A DNA stretch of 64,000 nt from Paenibacillus dokdonensis (GCF_004916975.1 NZ_STGQ01000003.1:514501-578500), one strand, 5' to 3'. Positions 35,371 through 44,968 are shown, counted from the stretch's first letter. Notes: a model not told the origin generated them from the sequence alone. Numbers and translations are program-made.

Positions 35371-36672
35371 TTATCTGCTCATTAATTTGTCTGCTTTGTC
35401 TTGAGCTTCTTTCAAACCTTCATCAATGGTTTTTTGTCCATAGTTGATCTGTACAAGGGATTCCAGAACAGCATCGTTCACTGCGCTGAGCTTCGGTGTA
35501 TCCGGCATGTACTTAACGATCTTCATGACATCCGCATATCCGGAACGGTATGGAAGTGCCTTGTATTCTTCGGACTCAACGACGGATGGTTTGGATGGTA
35601 CATGGCCTGCTTTGGCCCACATTGCACCATGCTCGGCGAGCCAGTTCGCGAATTTCACGGCTGCGATCTCTTTATCGCGGTCGCTCTGCTTCGGTACGAT
35701 CAGCGTATGGGAGTCGCCCCATGCAGCAGGCTGGTCAAACAGCTGAGGGAAAGCGACGGCTGCAAAATCAAGCGATTTTTCCTTCTCGAAGTTGCCCGTT
35801 GCCCATACGCCGGTAAAAGTAACGGCTGCTTTCGAGGTTTTGAAAATATCGTAGCTGTTGTCTCCGATATCCGGAAGCATAAGGCCTTTATCCAGCCAAG
35901 ACTTCAGCAGCTCCATCGCTTTCTTGCCTTCAGGCGTATCGATCGTCGGTTGACCATCCTTGAAGTATGTACCGCCCTGCTGCTGAACGAGCGCATACCA
36001 AATCCAGTACGTAAACACATTGTTGCTTCCGATAATCATCGGTGATACGTCACCAGGCAGCTTGGCTTTCAAGGTCTCCAGCATTTTGGTGAAACCTTCG
36101 ACGCCCGGATCCATCTTGATGGTTCCATCGGCGTTCAGAAGTCCGGCATCTCCAAGAAACTTCTTGTTGTAATACATCACGACAGCGTGGGTATCCAGAG
36201 GTACCGCATAATGCTTGCCATCACGGATGATCGCTTCCTCCTGGTTCTTACCGAATGTTGACCAATCGAGTCCGGCATCCTTTGCCAAATCATCAAGCGG
36301 TTCGATCATTCCGGTAGGAGTCAGCTCCGCCAAGTGGGATACGTGGGCAACCGCCACATCCGGAGCCGCTTTGGCCTGCAGTGAGGACAGAAGCTTCGGA
36401 TAATAGTTATCCCAGTTGTTGTTCATGAATTTGACATTAATTTCGCTTTGGGATTTGTTGAAGGTATTCACCATATCCTCCATAAACTCACCATCCGAAC
36501 CGCTGAATGGCACCCAGTAATTGAGCTCAATCGTTTTACCGCTGCTTGATTTCCCCTCTGAATTCGAAGCGTTTTCATTACTTGGCTTGGAATCTCCTGA
36601 TTTGGAGCATCCAGCCAATACCAGACTAAGAATCATGAGGACGCTTACAAGTTGATGCATCGTCTTTTTCAT
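35371..36672 (-). CDS. Sugar ABC transporter solute-binding lipoprotein (second GH2 operon)
   Basis: A 433-residue lipoprotein with lipobox LVLAGC and Ser/Asn-rich spacer. The CUT1 binding fold carries YWVPFSGSDGEF, PDVAVAHVSHL and YAVPLDTHAVVMYYNKKFL, motifs shared with the binding proteins at 1-1112 and 6527-7846, so the three belong to one subfamily and may take related ligands. AGGGGG lies seven bases before the ATG. First gene of the operon with two permeases and the 907-residue GH2. Confidence 0.92.
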   Translation of the reverse strand: MKKTMHQLVSVLMILSLVLAGCSKSGDSKPSNENASNSEGKSSSGKTIELNYWVPFSGSDGEFMEDMVNTFNKSQSEINVKFMNNNWDNYYPKLLSSLQAKAAPDVAVAHVSHLAELTPTGMIEPLDDLAKDAGLDWSTFGKNQEEAIIRDGKHYAVPLDTHAVVMYYNKKFLGDAGLLNADGTIKMDPGVEGFTKMLETLKAKLPGDVSPMIIGSNNVFTYWIWYALVQQQGGTYFKDGQPTIDTPEGKKAMELLKSWLDKGLMLPDIGDNSYDIFKTSKAAVTFTGVWATGNFEKEKSLDFAAVAFPQLFDQPAAWGDSHTLIVPKQSDRDKEIAAVKFANWLAEHGAMWAKAGHVPSKPSVVESEEYKALPYRSGYADVMKIVKYMPDTPKLSAVNDAVLESLVQINYGQKTIDEGLKEAQDKADKLMSR

Positions 36673-36858
36673 CGTTAATCCCCCTAAGTAAGTACTGAAG
36701 TTTTCAACTGCAAAAACAATATAACACTAATACATGTTTTATTTCAATATTTTTTGTAATAAAAAATAAAATGAATTTATATAGCAAATAAAACCTTTGT
36801 TATACAAGGGTTTATCAGGGTTTACAAGTAAATATAATTGCTCTATGTAATAGTGTAA

Positions 36859-36896
36859 CAAAAAAAAGACATGACCTTTTTAGAGGTTCATGTCCT
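36859..36896 (-). terminator. Terminator after the ArsR-like regulator gene
   Basis: On the minus strand GGACATGAACC and GGTCATGTC form an imperfect stem followed by TTTTTTT. It isolates the regulator from the transport operon. Confidence 0.8.
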
Positions 36897-36927
36897 TCTA
36901 ACAACCGCACGCGATTTGTGCCGCGGT

Positions 36928-37821
36928 TTATTCATTGTGCCGCAAATTCATAATGATCCCCTGCTCGTAGTTGCCGAAATTCGGGCCGAACAGGTTGATG
37001 CCACCCGCATTAAACGCATCCTCCTTCACACCGATCCGAAGGGAAACAAACGGTTTGTCATGCAAATTCAAATCACTGATAGTGACGTCTGAAATTTGCA
37101 CACCATCCAGAAAGCTTCCGTTTTGGTTAACCTTCCAGTGCTTCAGCAAGCCATATTGGGTGAAATAAATCGTCCACCATTCCGGCGTGTTAAAACCCCT
37201 TTGACCTCCAAAGTCTCCGGGACAGGTCCAAGTTCCAATCTCGATGTCGTTGACCCAAAGCGTAATATCGGAGGGCCAATCCAGTTTATGATAAGGGGCT
37301 TCAGAGCAAATCTCCAGGCTGAATTCAATCTCATACGCCTTTTTTCCATAAGGAATGCGGTTCGGATAACGGTATTCGACATAGCCATGACGAAAATAGA
37401 GCAGCTGCGCTTCTCTCCGTCCGGGTTCATAGAACGAGCGCGGATCATCCTGCATTCCTATGTAGTCCGATTCGCTCACCAGGCCGCAGCTCGGCTCCAC
37501 CTGACAGTCCACGTACTCGCCAATCGGCATGTCGATCGTAATGACATTCTTCTCCTTCTCCGTACTGTCGGTAAACAAATCAATCACGATGCGGTCATAG
37601 TTCTTCGAGTTCACCTTCTGGGTTCCCCGTCCGGGTACAAGCTCGGTAATGATCAGGTTCGCATCCTCCAGCTTTTTGACATTGACGGCCGTTGTGGAGA
37701 AGGGCAATCCCAGCTTTTCCGCCAGTTCATTGACATTGTGGGGACCCGTACTTAATATTTTCAAAATATTCATCCGGTGTTCGTTCCCGATCACTTTGCT
37801 TATATCTATTGCTTCATCCAT
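36928..37821 (-). CDS. ArsR-like winged-helix regulator with beta-rich C-terminal domain
   Basis: The N-terminal 75 residues form an ArsR-type winged helix (GNEHRMNILKIL, VNELAEKLGLPFSTTAVNVKKLE). The remaining 220 residues are Trp/Tyr-rich and beta-stranded (LDWPSDITLWVNDIEIG, GFNTPEWWTIYF) and look like a jelly-roll ligand domain that could bind a sugar. Such a one-component sensor fits a place between a GH2 gene and a GH2/transport operon. The start is uncertain: ATG 37821 is reported, but the strong AGGAGGTG site (37849-37856) is ideally spaced for an ATT codon at 37842; an in-frame GTG at 37851 lies within that site. Confidence 0.8.
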   Translation of the reverse strand: MDEAIDISKVIGNEHRMNILKILSTGPHNVNELAEKLGLPFSTTAVNVKKLEDANLIITELVPGRGTQKVNSKNYDRIVIDLFTDSTEKEKNVITIDMPIGEYVDCQVEPSCGLVSESDYIGMQDDPRSFYEPGRREAQLLYFRHGYVEYRYPNRIPYGKKAYEIEFSLEICSEAPYHKLDWPSDITLWVNDIEIGTWTCPGDFGGQRGFNTPEWWTIYFTQYGLLKHWKVNQNGSFLDGVQISDVTISDLNLHDKPFVSLRIGVKEDAFNAGGINLFGPNFGNYEQGIIMNLRHNE

Positions 37822-37989
37822 TGTCAGCTGCAAAACCTTAATAGAGAACACCTCCTATTTATCTAAATTTAAGAAAGTATAAACATTCGCGGACTTTCAC
37901 ACGCTTATTATTTTATTACAACTTTTCTTAATATAATAAATATAGCAGATATTCGGCGATGATCAAATGGAATCATATCGGGATGCATT

Positions 37990-39774
37990 TCAGTTTTGGG
38001 CGAACAGTTCCTGATGCAGCTTCTCAAGCCATTCCGGATCCATCTTCACAACCTCCCGGTCATAGGTCACCAATCCGTTGAGCTCGGTCTCCACATCGGT
38101 CAGCTGTGTATAGACTGCGGCGCAAACGCCTTTGGAAATGAGAGGCATGAGCTGCAAGCGGATCAGCTTATCGTAGGCTCCGCCCAGCTCTTCTCTCGAT
38201 TTGCACCGCTTGTATCCGACTTCCTTGCCTTCCTGCCAGACATGCCCCCTCTCCAGCAGGCTGTAGCCACCATATTCAGAGAGTACGACCGTCCGATTCT
38301 TAATACGGTACGGCATCCGGAGCTTGCGGAAGTAGATGTGAATACTCTTGATCTCGCCCACTTCCTGATCATGCCAGCCGCTGGCGTGATCCACCGGACG
38401 CGAGGGATCGTATTCCGTAAGCCATGCAGCCGTCTCTGCAGCATCAAACTGCCCCCAGGCTTCATTAAACGGCACCCACATTCCGATGCTCGGGACATTA
38501 TACAGCGTATCAACCATTTCCTTCAGCTCTTTACGAAACTGTTCCCGGTTCGCCGGATCTTCCCGTCCCATCGTTTTGTACTTGTTGTCCTTCACCTTAA
38601 AGGCACCGAAGAAGTTCGGCAAAATAATATGATGCAGATGATTCCAACCGGCTCCGCCGTTCATCATATCCTGCCACACAATCAGACCCATCCGGTCACA
38701 GTGGTAATACCAGCGGGCTGGTTCGACTTTGATATGCTTGCGGGTCATGTTGAAGCCAAGCTTCTTGGTCAATATCACGTCATAAGCCAAAGCCTCATCG
38801 GTGGGAGCCGTGTACAATCCATCAGGCCAATAGCCTTGGTCCAGAATACCATGCTGAAATATCGGTACATGATTCAAGCACAGTCTTTTGACGCCCTTCT
38901 GGTCCTGTTCGATACTGAAGGCACGCATGCCGAAGTAGCTTTCCACGATATCCACAGGCTGTCCATTCTCTACCAGCTGCAGCGTCAGATCATATAAAAA
39001 GGGGTCTTCCGGACTCCAAAGTCTTGGGTTCTCCATTTGCAGCTTCAGAATTTCCCCGGACCGGCACTGGCCGTAAGCGATTCGAATCCCTTTCTCGTAA
39101 GCGGCTGCTTCACAGGCTTCAATATGTATGCGGAGTTCTTGCTGATCGATGTCAGGCACGAGACGGAAGGATTTGATATGATGCTGAGGAACCGGCTCCA
39201 GCCAAACGGTTTGCCAGATGCCGGAAACGGCCGTGTAAAATAAGCCTTGAGGCTTCAGGGTTTGCTTGCCCCGCTCCTGACCATGCGTTTCGGTCGGATC
39301 CCAGACGATAACGATGAGTTCATTATCTCCATCGTTCAAAAGGTCAGTAATATCCAGGGTAAACGGGCAGTAACCGCCGGTATGACTCCCTGCCGGCTGC
39401 TGATTGACCCAGACCTCTGTCTGCCAATCCACCGCCCCGAAATGCAGCCGCAAACGTTGTCCCTGCCATCTTTCCGGCACAGCGAACGTTCTCCTGTACC
39501 ACAGGCACTGATCCGCCCGAAGCGGCTTCTGCACGCCTGACAGGGAGGATTCTACCGGAAAAGGCACCAGAATATGGCCGTCATATTTCGCGGCCTTCTC
39601 TTCAATGGGACGTATCGCATATTCCCATAATCCGTTTAAATTCATCCACTGCTCCCTGACCATCTGCGGCCGCGGGTATTCGGGAAGGACGTTGTCGGGA
39701 TTCACTTCCTTCGCCCATCTGGTCATCAGCTTCCCCTGTACAGGCTCCCACTTTTCACTTTGCCTCTCTTCCAT
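37990..39774 (-). CDS. Glycoside hydrolase family 2 (compact type)
   Basis: A 594-residue intracellular GH2 enzyme with jelly-roll (about 35-200), immunoglobulin-like (200-285) and TIM-barrel (285-590) domains. Acid/base Glu438 is seen in WVPFNEAWG and nucleophile Glu500 in VVLSEYGGYS. It closely resembles the GH2 at 10094-11860 in length and motifs. GGAGGCGGG precedes its ATG. It is transcribed alone, upstream of the ArsR-like regulator gene; the 130-base gap between them is AT-rich. Probable substrate a beta-linked oligosaccharide, not specified. Confidence 0.9.
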   Translation of the reverse strand: MEERQSEKWEPVQGKLMTRWAKEVNPDNVLPEYPRPQMVREQWMNLNGLWEYAIRPIEEKAAKYDGHILVPFPVESSLSGVQKPLRADQCLWYRRTFAVPERWQGQRLRLHFGAVDWQTEVWVNQQPAGSHTGGYCPFTLDITDLLNDGDNELIVIVWDPTETHGQERGKQTLKPQGLFYTAVSGIWQTVWLEPVPQHHIKSFRLVPDIDQQELRIHIEACEAAAYEKGIRIAYGQCRSGEILKLQMENPRLWSPEDPFLYDLTLQLVENGQPVDIVESYFGMRAFSIEQDQKGVKRLCLNHVPIFQHGILDQGYWPDGLYTAPTDEALAYDVILTKKLGFNMTRKHIKVEPARWYYHCDRMGLIVWQDMMNGGAGWNHLHHIILPNFFGAFKVKDNKYKTMGREDPANREQFRKELKEMVDTLYNVPSIGMWVPFNEAWGQFDAAETAAWLTEYDPSRPVDHASGWHDQEVGEIKSIHIYFRKLRMPYRIKNRTVVLSEYGGYSLLERGHVWQEGKEVGYKRCKSREELGGAYDKLIRLQLMPLISKGVCAAVYTQLTDVETELNGLVTYDREVVKMDPEWLEKLHQELFAQN

Positions 39775-39973
39775 GACCCGCCTCCTGCAAGAATCAATTT
39801 TCTTAGGTCGAATCTATCAAAGAACTCTGCCTCAATCGTGATTTGATCTATATCATCATTTCAATCAGAGCTGCTAAACCTCTCTATCTTACTGGATTAT
39901 ATCACCATTTTATACGGAATCTTGAGTTTAGAACATGAAAGAATCACCGGATCGGGAGGATCATGTAAAACAG

Positions 39974-40017
39974 CAAAAAGCCTGGCCGCGTGCAAAATGC
40001 ACTAAGCCGGGCTTTTT
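39974..40017 (-). terminator. Terminator after the metallophosphoesterase gene
   Basis: On the minus strand AAAAAGCCCGGC and GCCAGGCTTTTT form an imperfect long stem with an inner GTGCA/TGCAC stem, ending in a U-run. The rest of the gap 39775-40079 shows no gene. Confidence 0.75.
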
Positions 40018-40079
40018 CACTGTTCTATTGCTAGATAGCTATTCTTTAACTTTGTTTTCAGATTTCCGGCAATCTCTAA

Positions 40080-42839
40080 TTATTTGGTCAGCGTGAACTT
40101 ATCCACAACACGTCCCCCGACGGTTCGGGTCACGAATTTCAGCTGGTCTCCCTCAATTTCCACCGCAGCGTACATTTGCGTCTTGTCTTCGTCCGTTACA
40201 AGCTGCCAGTACTTTTTCGTGAGCGGATAGAACTTCGGACCGGATGTGCCTGCCACCACGTATGTCGTTCCTTCGCCTTCCTTCACAACCTGGTTATCCA
40301 TCATCGAATGGGTGCGGAGATAGATATGATCATGCCCGTTCAGCACCAGATCGACCTTATTCTTTTCCAGCACTGGAGCCCACAGGTTTCTGACTTCCTC
40401 TGTATCATATATACTGCCGTATGGACCACGGTGAAAGATTGCAATTTTCCATTTCTGGTTCGTTGAAGCCAGATCGCGCTCGAGCCACTGCTGCTGCTCT
40501 TCATACTGATACTCACTGTTCAGTACCATAAAGTGAATATTCTTGTAATCAAACGAGAAACTGCTTCCCTTCAAACTCGATAGTCCATTTCCCGGCTGAT
40601 TAAAATGCTCAAGGAAATCATTGCTTTGGGTTGTACCCATGACTTCATGGTTACCGATGGCAGCGATCAGGGTCGTGTTCAGCAGCGCCTCCTGCGCCTC
40701 GCTGAACCACCATTTCCACTCCTGCTCATTGAAGCCCTTTTCGACCATATCCCCGGCCTGAATCATGAATTCGGCATCCAGCGTATCCTTGAAGGCTTGC
40801 TTGACGATATCGCCCCACAGCTTAAAACCTGCCTCATCCTTCGCCTGGGAATCCGCAAAATACACGAAGCTTGTGCGGTCGCCTGATGCAGGTGCTGTCT
40901 GGAAGCTTCCTTGCGAACTGTAGTGCCCCTTGCCGTCACCTACCTGATAGACATAAGTGGTGCCTGGCTCGAGACCCGTCACGGAAGCTTTATGCACTCT
41001 CACGGTTCCGATATCCAGCGTCTGGAACAGCTCGCTTGTGCCTTCCACGTTGAGTAAATCCTTCTGATCAAAGCTGCTAAAGCCGGACTGCTTCGCGACT
41101 TTCACAACTGTACCTTCCGTCCCGGGGTCCGTCTGCCATGTAAACCCTCTGGATACCGCCGGATCGGCGCCCATGCTGACATTAATACTGTATGGCTCCG
41201 GCGTTCCGGATAGAGGAGACACTTTGAAATCCATGACTGGGCTGAAGTATTTTTCCTCTTTCGCCGCCTGCAGCTTGATGCCTTTCACCACTGGGGTCAA
41301 TTCGGCAGTCTTCAGCTTGCCTTCGTCATCCGTCGTACCAATGGCTTGTCCGTCCGCAATTACTTGTGCATCTCGCACCGGATTTCCAGCCACATTCTTG
41401 ACTTCCAGCACCGTATCATAGCCCTGCACATTTCCATTCTCATCCCAATTTAGAGACAAGCCTGTCTGAATACTGGAAGGCAGTGTATGACCGGAGAAGC
41501 TTAGACTGGTTTCGCCCTCAACGAGGGCAATGCTTCCAGAGTTCAGCTGGATTTCGTTTGTGCCGACTGCGTCCTTCTTCACATCATACAGAATCTGCCC
41601 GATCAGATCCGCATCCGTCAAGCCGGATCTATTCAGATGGTTCAACGTTACAGCAACCGTCCCTTGGGTCTGATCCACTTCAGCCTCAATTACCGACGGA
41701 TCAAGCATACTTCCCTTCACAAGTCGCAGATTTTCCACTTTTGAAGGATCGAAAACAAAATCCATTCTCCCTCCGGAGATTTCTCCTGTCTTCACTCCCT
41801 TGATATCAAGCGAATAGGTATTGCCTGCGTATGTTACGTCAGGGGCTTCATATGTAAACTTAGGTGCACCCGCAGCTACTTTAAACGACCAGCTCCGAAC
41901 CGTCTGGTTACCGGCAGCATCGCGGACCGACACCTTTACCCTATGCAGCCCATCCGCAAGCGGGCCTTCCGGCTGATAACGGATCAGCCCTTCTGCGGCA
42001 GTCAGTGTATGCTGAACCTGCTTGCCGTCAACGCTCATCCGGATCGAATCCGGTTCAATCTGTGTATCCTTCGGATGCTTCACCCGATCATATCCGGCAT
42101 CCTCGGCATGCACCGAAATCACCGGCTGGCTGCTTGCAACCGGAACACCTGCAGCTGGTGTAAGCTGGCTCAGCACCGGCGGCTCCGTATCATCTTCATT
42201 CGGGCCATACAATGCGCGGATCTGATCCACATAAATAGCACCTGCATCCTTCTTATCACCTGAGGTTTCCATGTACCGTACCGGCATGTCAATGGAGAAC
42301 GGCAGCGTGCGTCCCTTTGGCACATCGACCTCCAGGTATTTCCATCCCACCCAATCGACCCCGACATGCTCATCAACGAAATTCAGCGGTACAGCCCCCT
42401 TCGCATCCAGCAGCTGCATACGCAGCCAGTGCTTTTTGCCATCGCCGTATACCCACATACTGATCTTTTCCGGATAGCCGGGAACCTTAATATTCTGTGC
42501 TTCTCCGGTGGTTTGCAAGTAGGCACCCGAGGTGCCCGTCGTCCCCGTAAAGTCGTATGCCAGCTTCAGTGAACCGCTTCCGAAACGCACCCGTTCCTGA
42601 TCCTTTTCGATGCTCAGATTGACCTTGTTGAACTGGGCACCTGCTGACGGCAAATACTTATCAAGACCATTCTCGAAGTCCTCCAAAATGACAGGGGCCT
42701 GGCTACTCTTAGCATCTAGGCTTGCTGATCCGCCCCCTCCTTGGTCCGCCATCACCTGCTGGGCCGGCAGCATCAAAGACAGAATCATGACCCCGCTTAA
42801 AAAAGATGAATACATCCGTTTTCCCTTGTTCCTTAACAT
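40080..42839 (-). CDS. Large secreted multidomain metallophosphoesterase (purple acid phosphatase-like)
   Basis: A 919-residue exported protein. Order: signal peptide (1-31, cleaved near VMA-D), carbohydrate-binding-like beta-sandwich (about 45-215), Ig-like domain (about 220-325), cohesin-like domain (about 330-440), a carboxypeptidase-regulatory-like module (about 460-520), a fibronectin-type purple-acid-phosphatase N-domain (about 535-650), and a metallophosphoesterase domain with YFADSQ, IQAGDMVEKG, IGNHEV, FHRGPYG and NGHDHIY. It should hydrolyse phosphomonoesters or diesters outside the cell; no LPXTG or S-layer domain is seen. TAGGGAGG precedes the ATG. A single-gene unit with its own terminator and a cre-like box at 42919. 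Confidence 0.88.
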   Translation of the reverse strand: MLRNKGKRMYSSFLSGVMILSLMLPAQQVMADQGGGGSASLDAKSSQAPVILEDFENGLDKYLPSAGAQFNKVNLSIEKDQERVRFGSGSLKLAYDFTGTTGTSGAYLQTTGEAQNIKVPGYPEKISMWVYGDGKKHWLRMQLLDAKGAVPLNFVDEHVGVDWVGWKYLEVDVPKGRTLPFSIDMPVRYMETSGDKKDAGAIYVDQIRALYGPNEDDTEPPVLSQLTPAAGVPVASSQPVISVHAEDAGYDRVKHPKDTQIEPDSIRMSVDGKQVQHTLTAAEGLIRYQPEGPLADGLHRVKVSVRDAAGNQTVRSWSFKVAAGAPKFTYEAPDVTYAGNTYSLDIKGVKTGEISGGRMDFVFDPSKVENLRLVKGSMLDPSVIEAEVDQTQGTVAVTLNHLNRSGLTDADLIGQILYDVKKDAVGTNEIQLNSGSIALVEGETSLSFSGHTLPSSIQTGLSLNWDENGNVQGYDTVLEVKNVAGNPVRDAQVIADGQAIGTTDDEGKLKTAELTPVVKGIKLQAAKEEKYFSPVMDFKVSPLSGTPEPYSINVSMGADPAVSRGFTWQTDPGTEGTVVKVAKQSGFSSFDQKDLLNVEGTSELFQTLDIGTVRVHKASVTGLEPGTTYVYQVGDGKGHYSSQGSFQTAPASGDRTSFVYFADSQAKDEAGFKLWGDIVKQAFKDTLDAEFMIQAGDMVEKGFNEQEWKWWFSEAQEALLNTTLIAAIGNHEVMGTTQSNDFLEHFNQPGNGLSSLKGSSFSFDYKNIHFMVLNSEYQYEEQQQWLERDLASTNQKWKIAIFHRGPYGSIYDTEEVRNLWAPVLEKNKVDLVLNGHDHIYLRTHSMMDNQVVKEGEGTTYVVAGTSGPKFYPLTKKYWQLVTDEDKTQMYAAVEIEGDQLKFVTRTVGGRVVDKFTLTK

Positions 42840-42918
42840 TTCTTCGATTACCTCCCTATCCGCATTAGCTCATTCCCTATCGCTGGGAATGAATTAAAAT
42901 TAAGTGCTTGGCTTCTGG

Positions 42919-42932
42919 AGAAAGCCCTTTCA
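42919..42932 (-). promoter_or_regulatory. cre-like box before the metallophosphoesterase gene
   Basis: TGAAAGGGCTTTCT (minus strand), 80 bases upstream of the start at 42839, is identical to the box at 7883-7896. The remainder of the 42840-43208 gap holds a terminator and no recognised gene. Confidence 0.4.
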
Positions 42933-43136
42933 GGAAAGAACAAAGCTGCCTCCTTTGGATCAAACGGATAGCCAGCTTACCCCGAATTGAAATTTTGCTA
43001 CAATCATTAATATATACTATAAAATTTTATTCCAAAAAATTGAAGGTGCTTTTTGACTAGGGACATGTACCCAGCCATCAATTGACGACACGCAAATAGC
43101 GCGAAGTCATGTGGAACTTTTACCAATTGAGAACAT

Positions 43137-43172
43137 AAAAAAGAACGAAAGGCCGCAGCCCCTCGCTCTTTT
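43137..43172 (-). terminator. Terminator after modB
   Basis: On the minus strand AAAAGAGCGA and TCGTTCTTTT pair, with an inner GGC/GCC stem, followed by TT. It lies about 40 bases past the stop codon. Confidence 0.65.
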
Positions 43173-43208
43173 CTATGTGTTGAATAATAAGCCATTGAAA
43201 AAATTAGA

Positions 43209-43901
43209 TTATTTCTTTCTCACCGCAGCTTGTGCTTCTACCCCCGGATATCTGTTTCCGGTAAGCAGGAGCATCAGAAATGAAATGATAATGATCGCAC
43301 ATGTCCACGCCCATGCCATGGTCGTATTGCCCGCATCCACTGCAACGTATATGGCCGTCGGGATCGTTTGAGTTTTGCCGGGTATATTTCCCGCGATCAT
43401 CAGCGTCGCTCCGAATTCACCCAATCCCCTTGCGAAGCCCAGGATAAAGGCCGTACCGAGCGAGTGAAAGTTAAGCGGAAGCGTAATATACCTGAATACC
43501 TTCCACTCATTCGCCCCACTGGAACGTGCGGCGTTCTCAAGCTCCGGATCTATGGAGGCAAAGCCATTCTTCATCGTCTGATAAACGAGCGGAAAAGACA
43601 CGACCACGGCGGCAATCACGGCAGCCCACCAGGAAAAAATAACCGGGGCGTTAAACAACCATTCGATGGCCTGTCCGACCCAGCTCTTCCGTCCCAAAAT
43701 AATAAGGAGCAAGAAGCCGACGACGGTTGGCGGCAGCACGAGCGGCAGTATCAGCACGGTTTCCAGCATGACTTTCCCTTTGAACTTTCGTTTGGACATC
43801 CACCAGGCCGCGGCTACGCCGAGGATAAGAACGACCACGCTGGATAGCAGCGCGATCTGGAGTGATAGCCTGATGGGTGACCAGAAATCATGCCAGTTCA
43901 T
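43209..43901 (-). CDS. modB: Molybdate ABC transporter permease
   Basis: A 230-residue permease with five to six transmembrane segments and the EAA-type loop NAARSSGANEWKVFRYITLP. The GFARGLGEFGATLMIAGNIPG segment is a ModB/CysW hallmark. It starts at an ATG 16 bases after modA, with AAAGGA ten bases upstream. It forms the channel of a molybdate (or tungstate) importer with ModA; no modC ATPase gene is present next to it. A sulfate role is unlikely given the adjacent ModA and the regulator type. Confidence 0.9.
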   Translation of the reverse strand: MNWHDFWSPIRLSLQIALLSSVVVLILGVAAAWWMSKRKFKGKVMLETVLILPLVLPPTVVGFLLLIILGRKSWVGQAIEWLFNAPVIFSWWAAVIAAVVVSFPLVYQTMKNGFASIDPELENAARSSGANEWKVFRYITLPLNFHSLGTAFILGFARGLGEFGATLMIAGNIPGKTQTIPTAIYVAVDAGNTTMAWAWTCAIIIISFLMLLLTGNRYPGVEAQAAVRKK

Positions 43902-43916
43902 GAAAGACACATCCTT

Positions 43917-44795
43917 TTACTCGGGAACGGTAAATCCGTATTTAGTGAATACATCGAGTGATGCTTGAGATTGCAAATAGTTGTAAAAGTCTTCCGCTTC
44001 TTTGGCATGCTTCGTCGCTTTTACGATTCCGATCGGATATTCCACAGCCGAATAAGAAGCAGGGTCCACGGCAAACGCAATTTTCACCTTCGACGAAGTC
44101 AGCGCATCCGTTTTATATACGAATCCGGCATCAGCATTTGCTGTCTCCACATACTGAAGTACCTGACGTACGTCTTTGGCTTGAACCATTTTGGATTGGA
44201 GCGGCTCCCACAGCTTTGAATTGGTCAACGCCTCTTTGGCATAATTACCCGCAGGTACGCTTTCCGGAATACCAATCGCTACTTTTTTCACGTCTGCTTT
44301 GCTTAAGTCTTCGATACCTGCAACCGCAGCCTTGGTATCCGCAGGTACAACGGCGACCAGCTCATTTTTCAGGAGCGTTTTCTCTTTGCCTTCTTCAATC
44401 AGGTTCTGCTCAACCAGCGCTTTCATGTTCTTGGTTGCAGCCGACAGGAACAGATCCGCCGGAGCTCCCTGCTCGATTTGCTTTTGCAGCGCACCGGATC
44501 CGCCGAAATTAAAGCTCAATTCAATGTTTGGATGGGCGGCTTCATAAGATTTCTCAATTTCATTCAGCGCATCGGTCATGCTTGCGGCAGCCGAGATCGT
44601 CAAATTCACCAGCTCTTCCGGTTCGGAACTTGGAGCTTTCGTCTCTGTACCTGCAGCCGCATTACTCGCATTACTTGCATTACTCGCATTGCTATCCGTT
44701 TTCGATTCCGAACTGTTTCCGCAGCCGGCAGCGAATATTAACATCATAACAACCAGAGCATACAAAACCATATTGTTTCTACGTTTAATAAACAT
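43917..44795 (-). CDS. modA: Molybdate-binding lipoprotein
   Basis: A 292-residue lipoprotein with lipobox IFAAGC and a spacer containing the repeat SNASNASNASNA. The mature part matches ModA: LTISAAASMTDALNEI near the start, FNFGGSGALQKQIEQGAPADLFLSA, and a C-terminal PIGIVKATKH segment. It binds the oxyanion outside the cell and passes it to ModB. GGGGGAAG lies five bases before the ATG. Divergent from the helix-turn-helix/substrate-binding-like regulator across 170 bases with AT-rich repeats. Confidence 0.92.
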   Translation of the reverse strand: MFIKRRNNMVLYALVVMMLIFAAGCGNSSESKTDSNASNASNASNAAAGTETKAPSSEPEELVNLTISAAASMTDALNEIEKSYEAAHPNIELSFNFGGSGALQKQIEQGAPADLFLSAATKNMKALVEQNLIEEGKEKTLLKNELVAVVPADTKAAVAGIEDLSKADVKKVAIGIPESVPAGNYAKEALTNSKLWEPLQSKMVQAKDVRQVLQYVETANADAGFVYKTDALTSSKVKIAFAVDPASYSAVEYPIGIVKATKHAKEAEDFYNYLQSQASLDVFTKYGFTVPE

Positions 44796-44812
44796 TAATA
44801 CTTCCCCCAAAG

Positions 44813-44850
44813 TTATATTTAGATATAAATAGATATAAACAATATAAATT
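44813..44850. promoter_or_regulatory. Helically phased AT-rich repeats between modA and its regulator
   Basis: ATATAAA occurs at 44823-44829, 44833-44839 and 44842-44848, within AGATATAAAT-AGATATAAAC direct repeats at 44821-44840. The 9-10-base spacing puts the copies on one face of the helix. This is a plausible binding array for the divergently transcribed regulator. Confidence 0.4.
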
Positions 44851-44968
44851 ATACCTAGTTCGTATTTGGATTGTAAACCAGTTCAAAAAACTTTCACAAT
44901 CAATTATGTTACAATAAGGATCAATGAAAACCTAGAGAGCGGATTGTTTTTGAATGAGGAGGATTCCA

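Noticed and set aside
37996-38997. 333-codon plus-strand frame opposite the compact GH2 gene
   Set aside because: It lies entirely within a GH2 gene with intact catalytic motifs; codon pattern explains the absence of stops.
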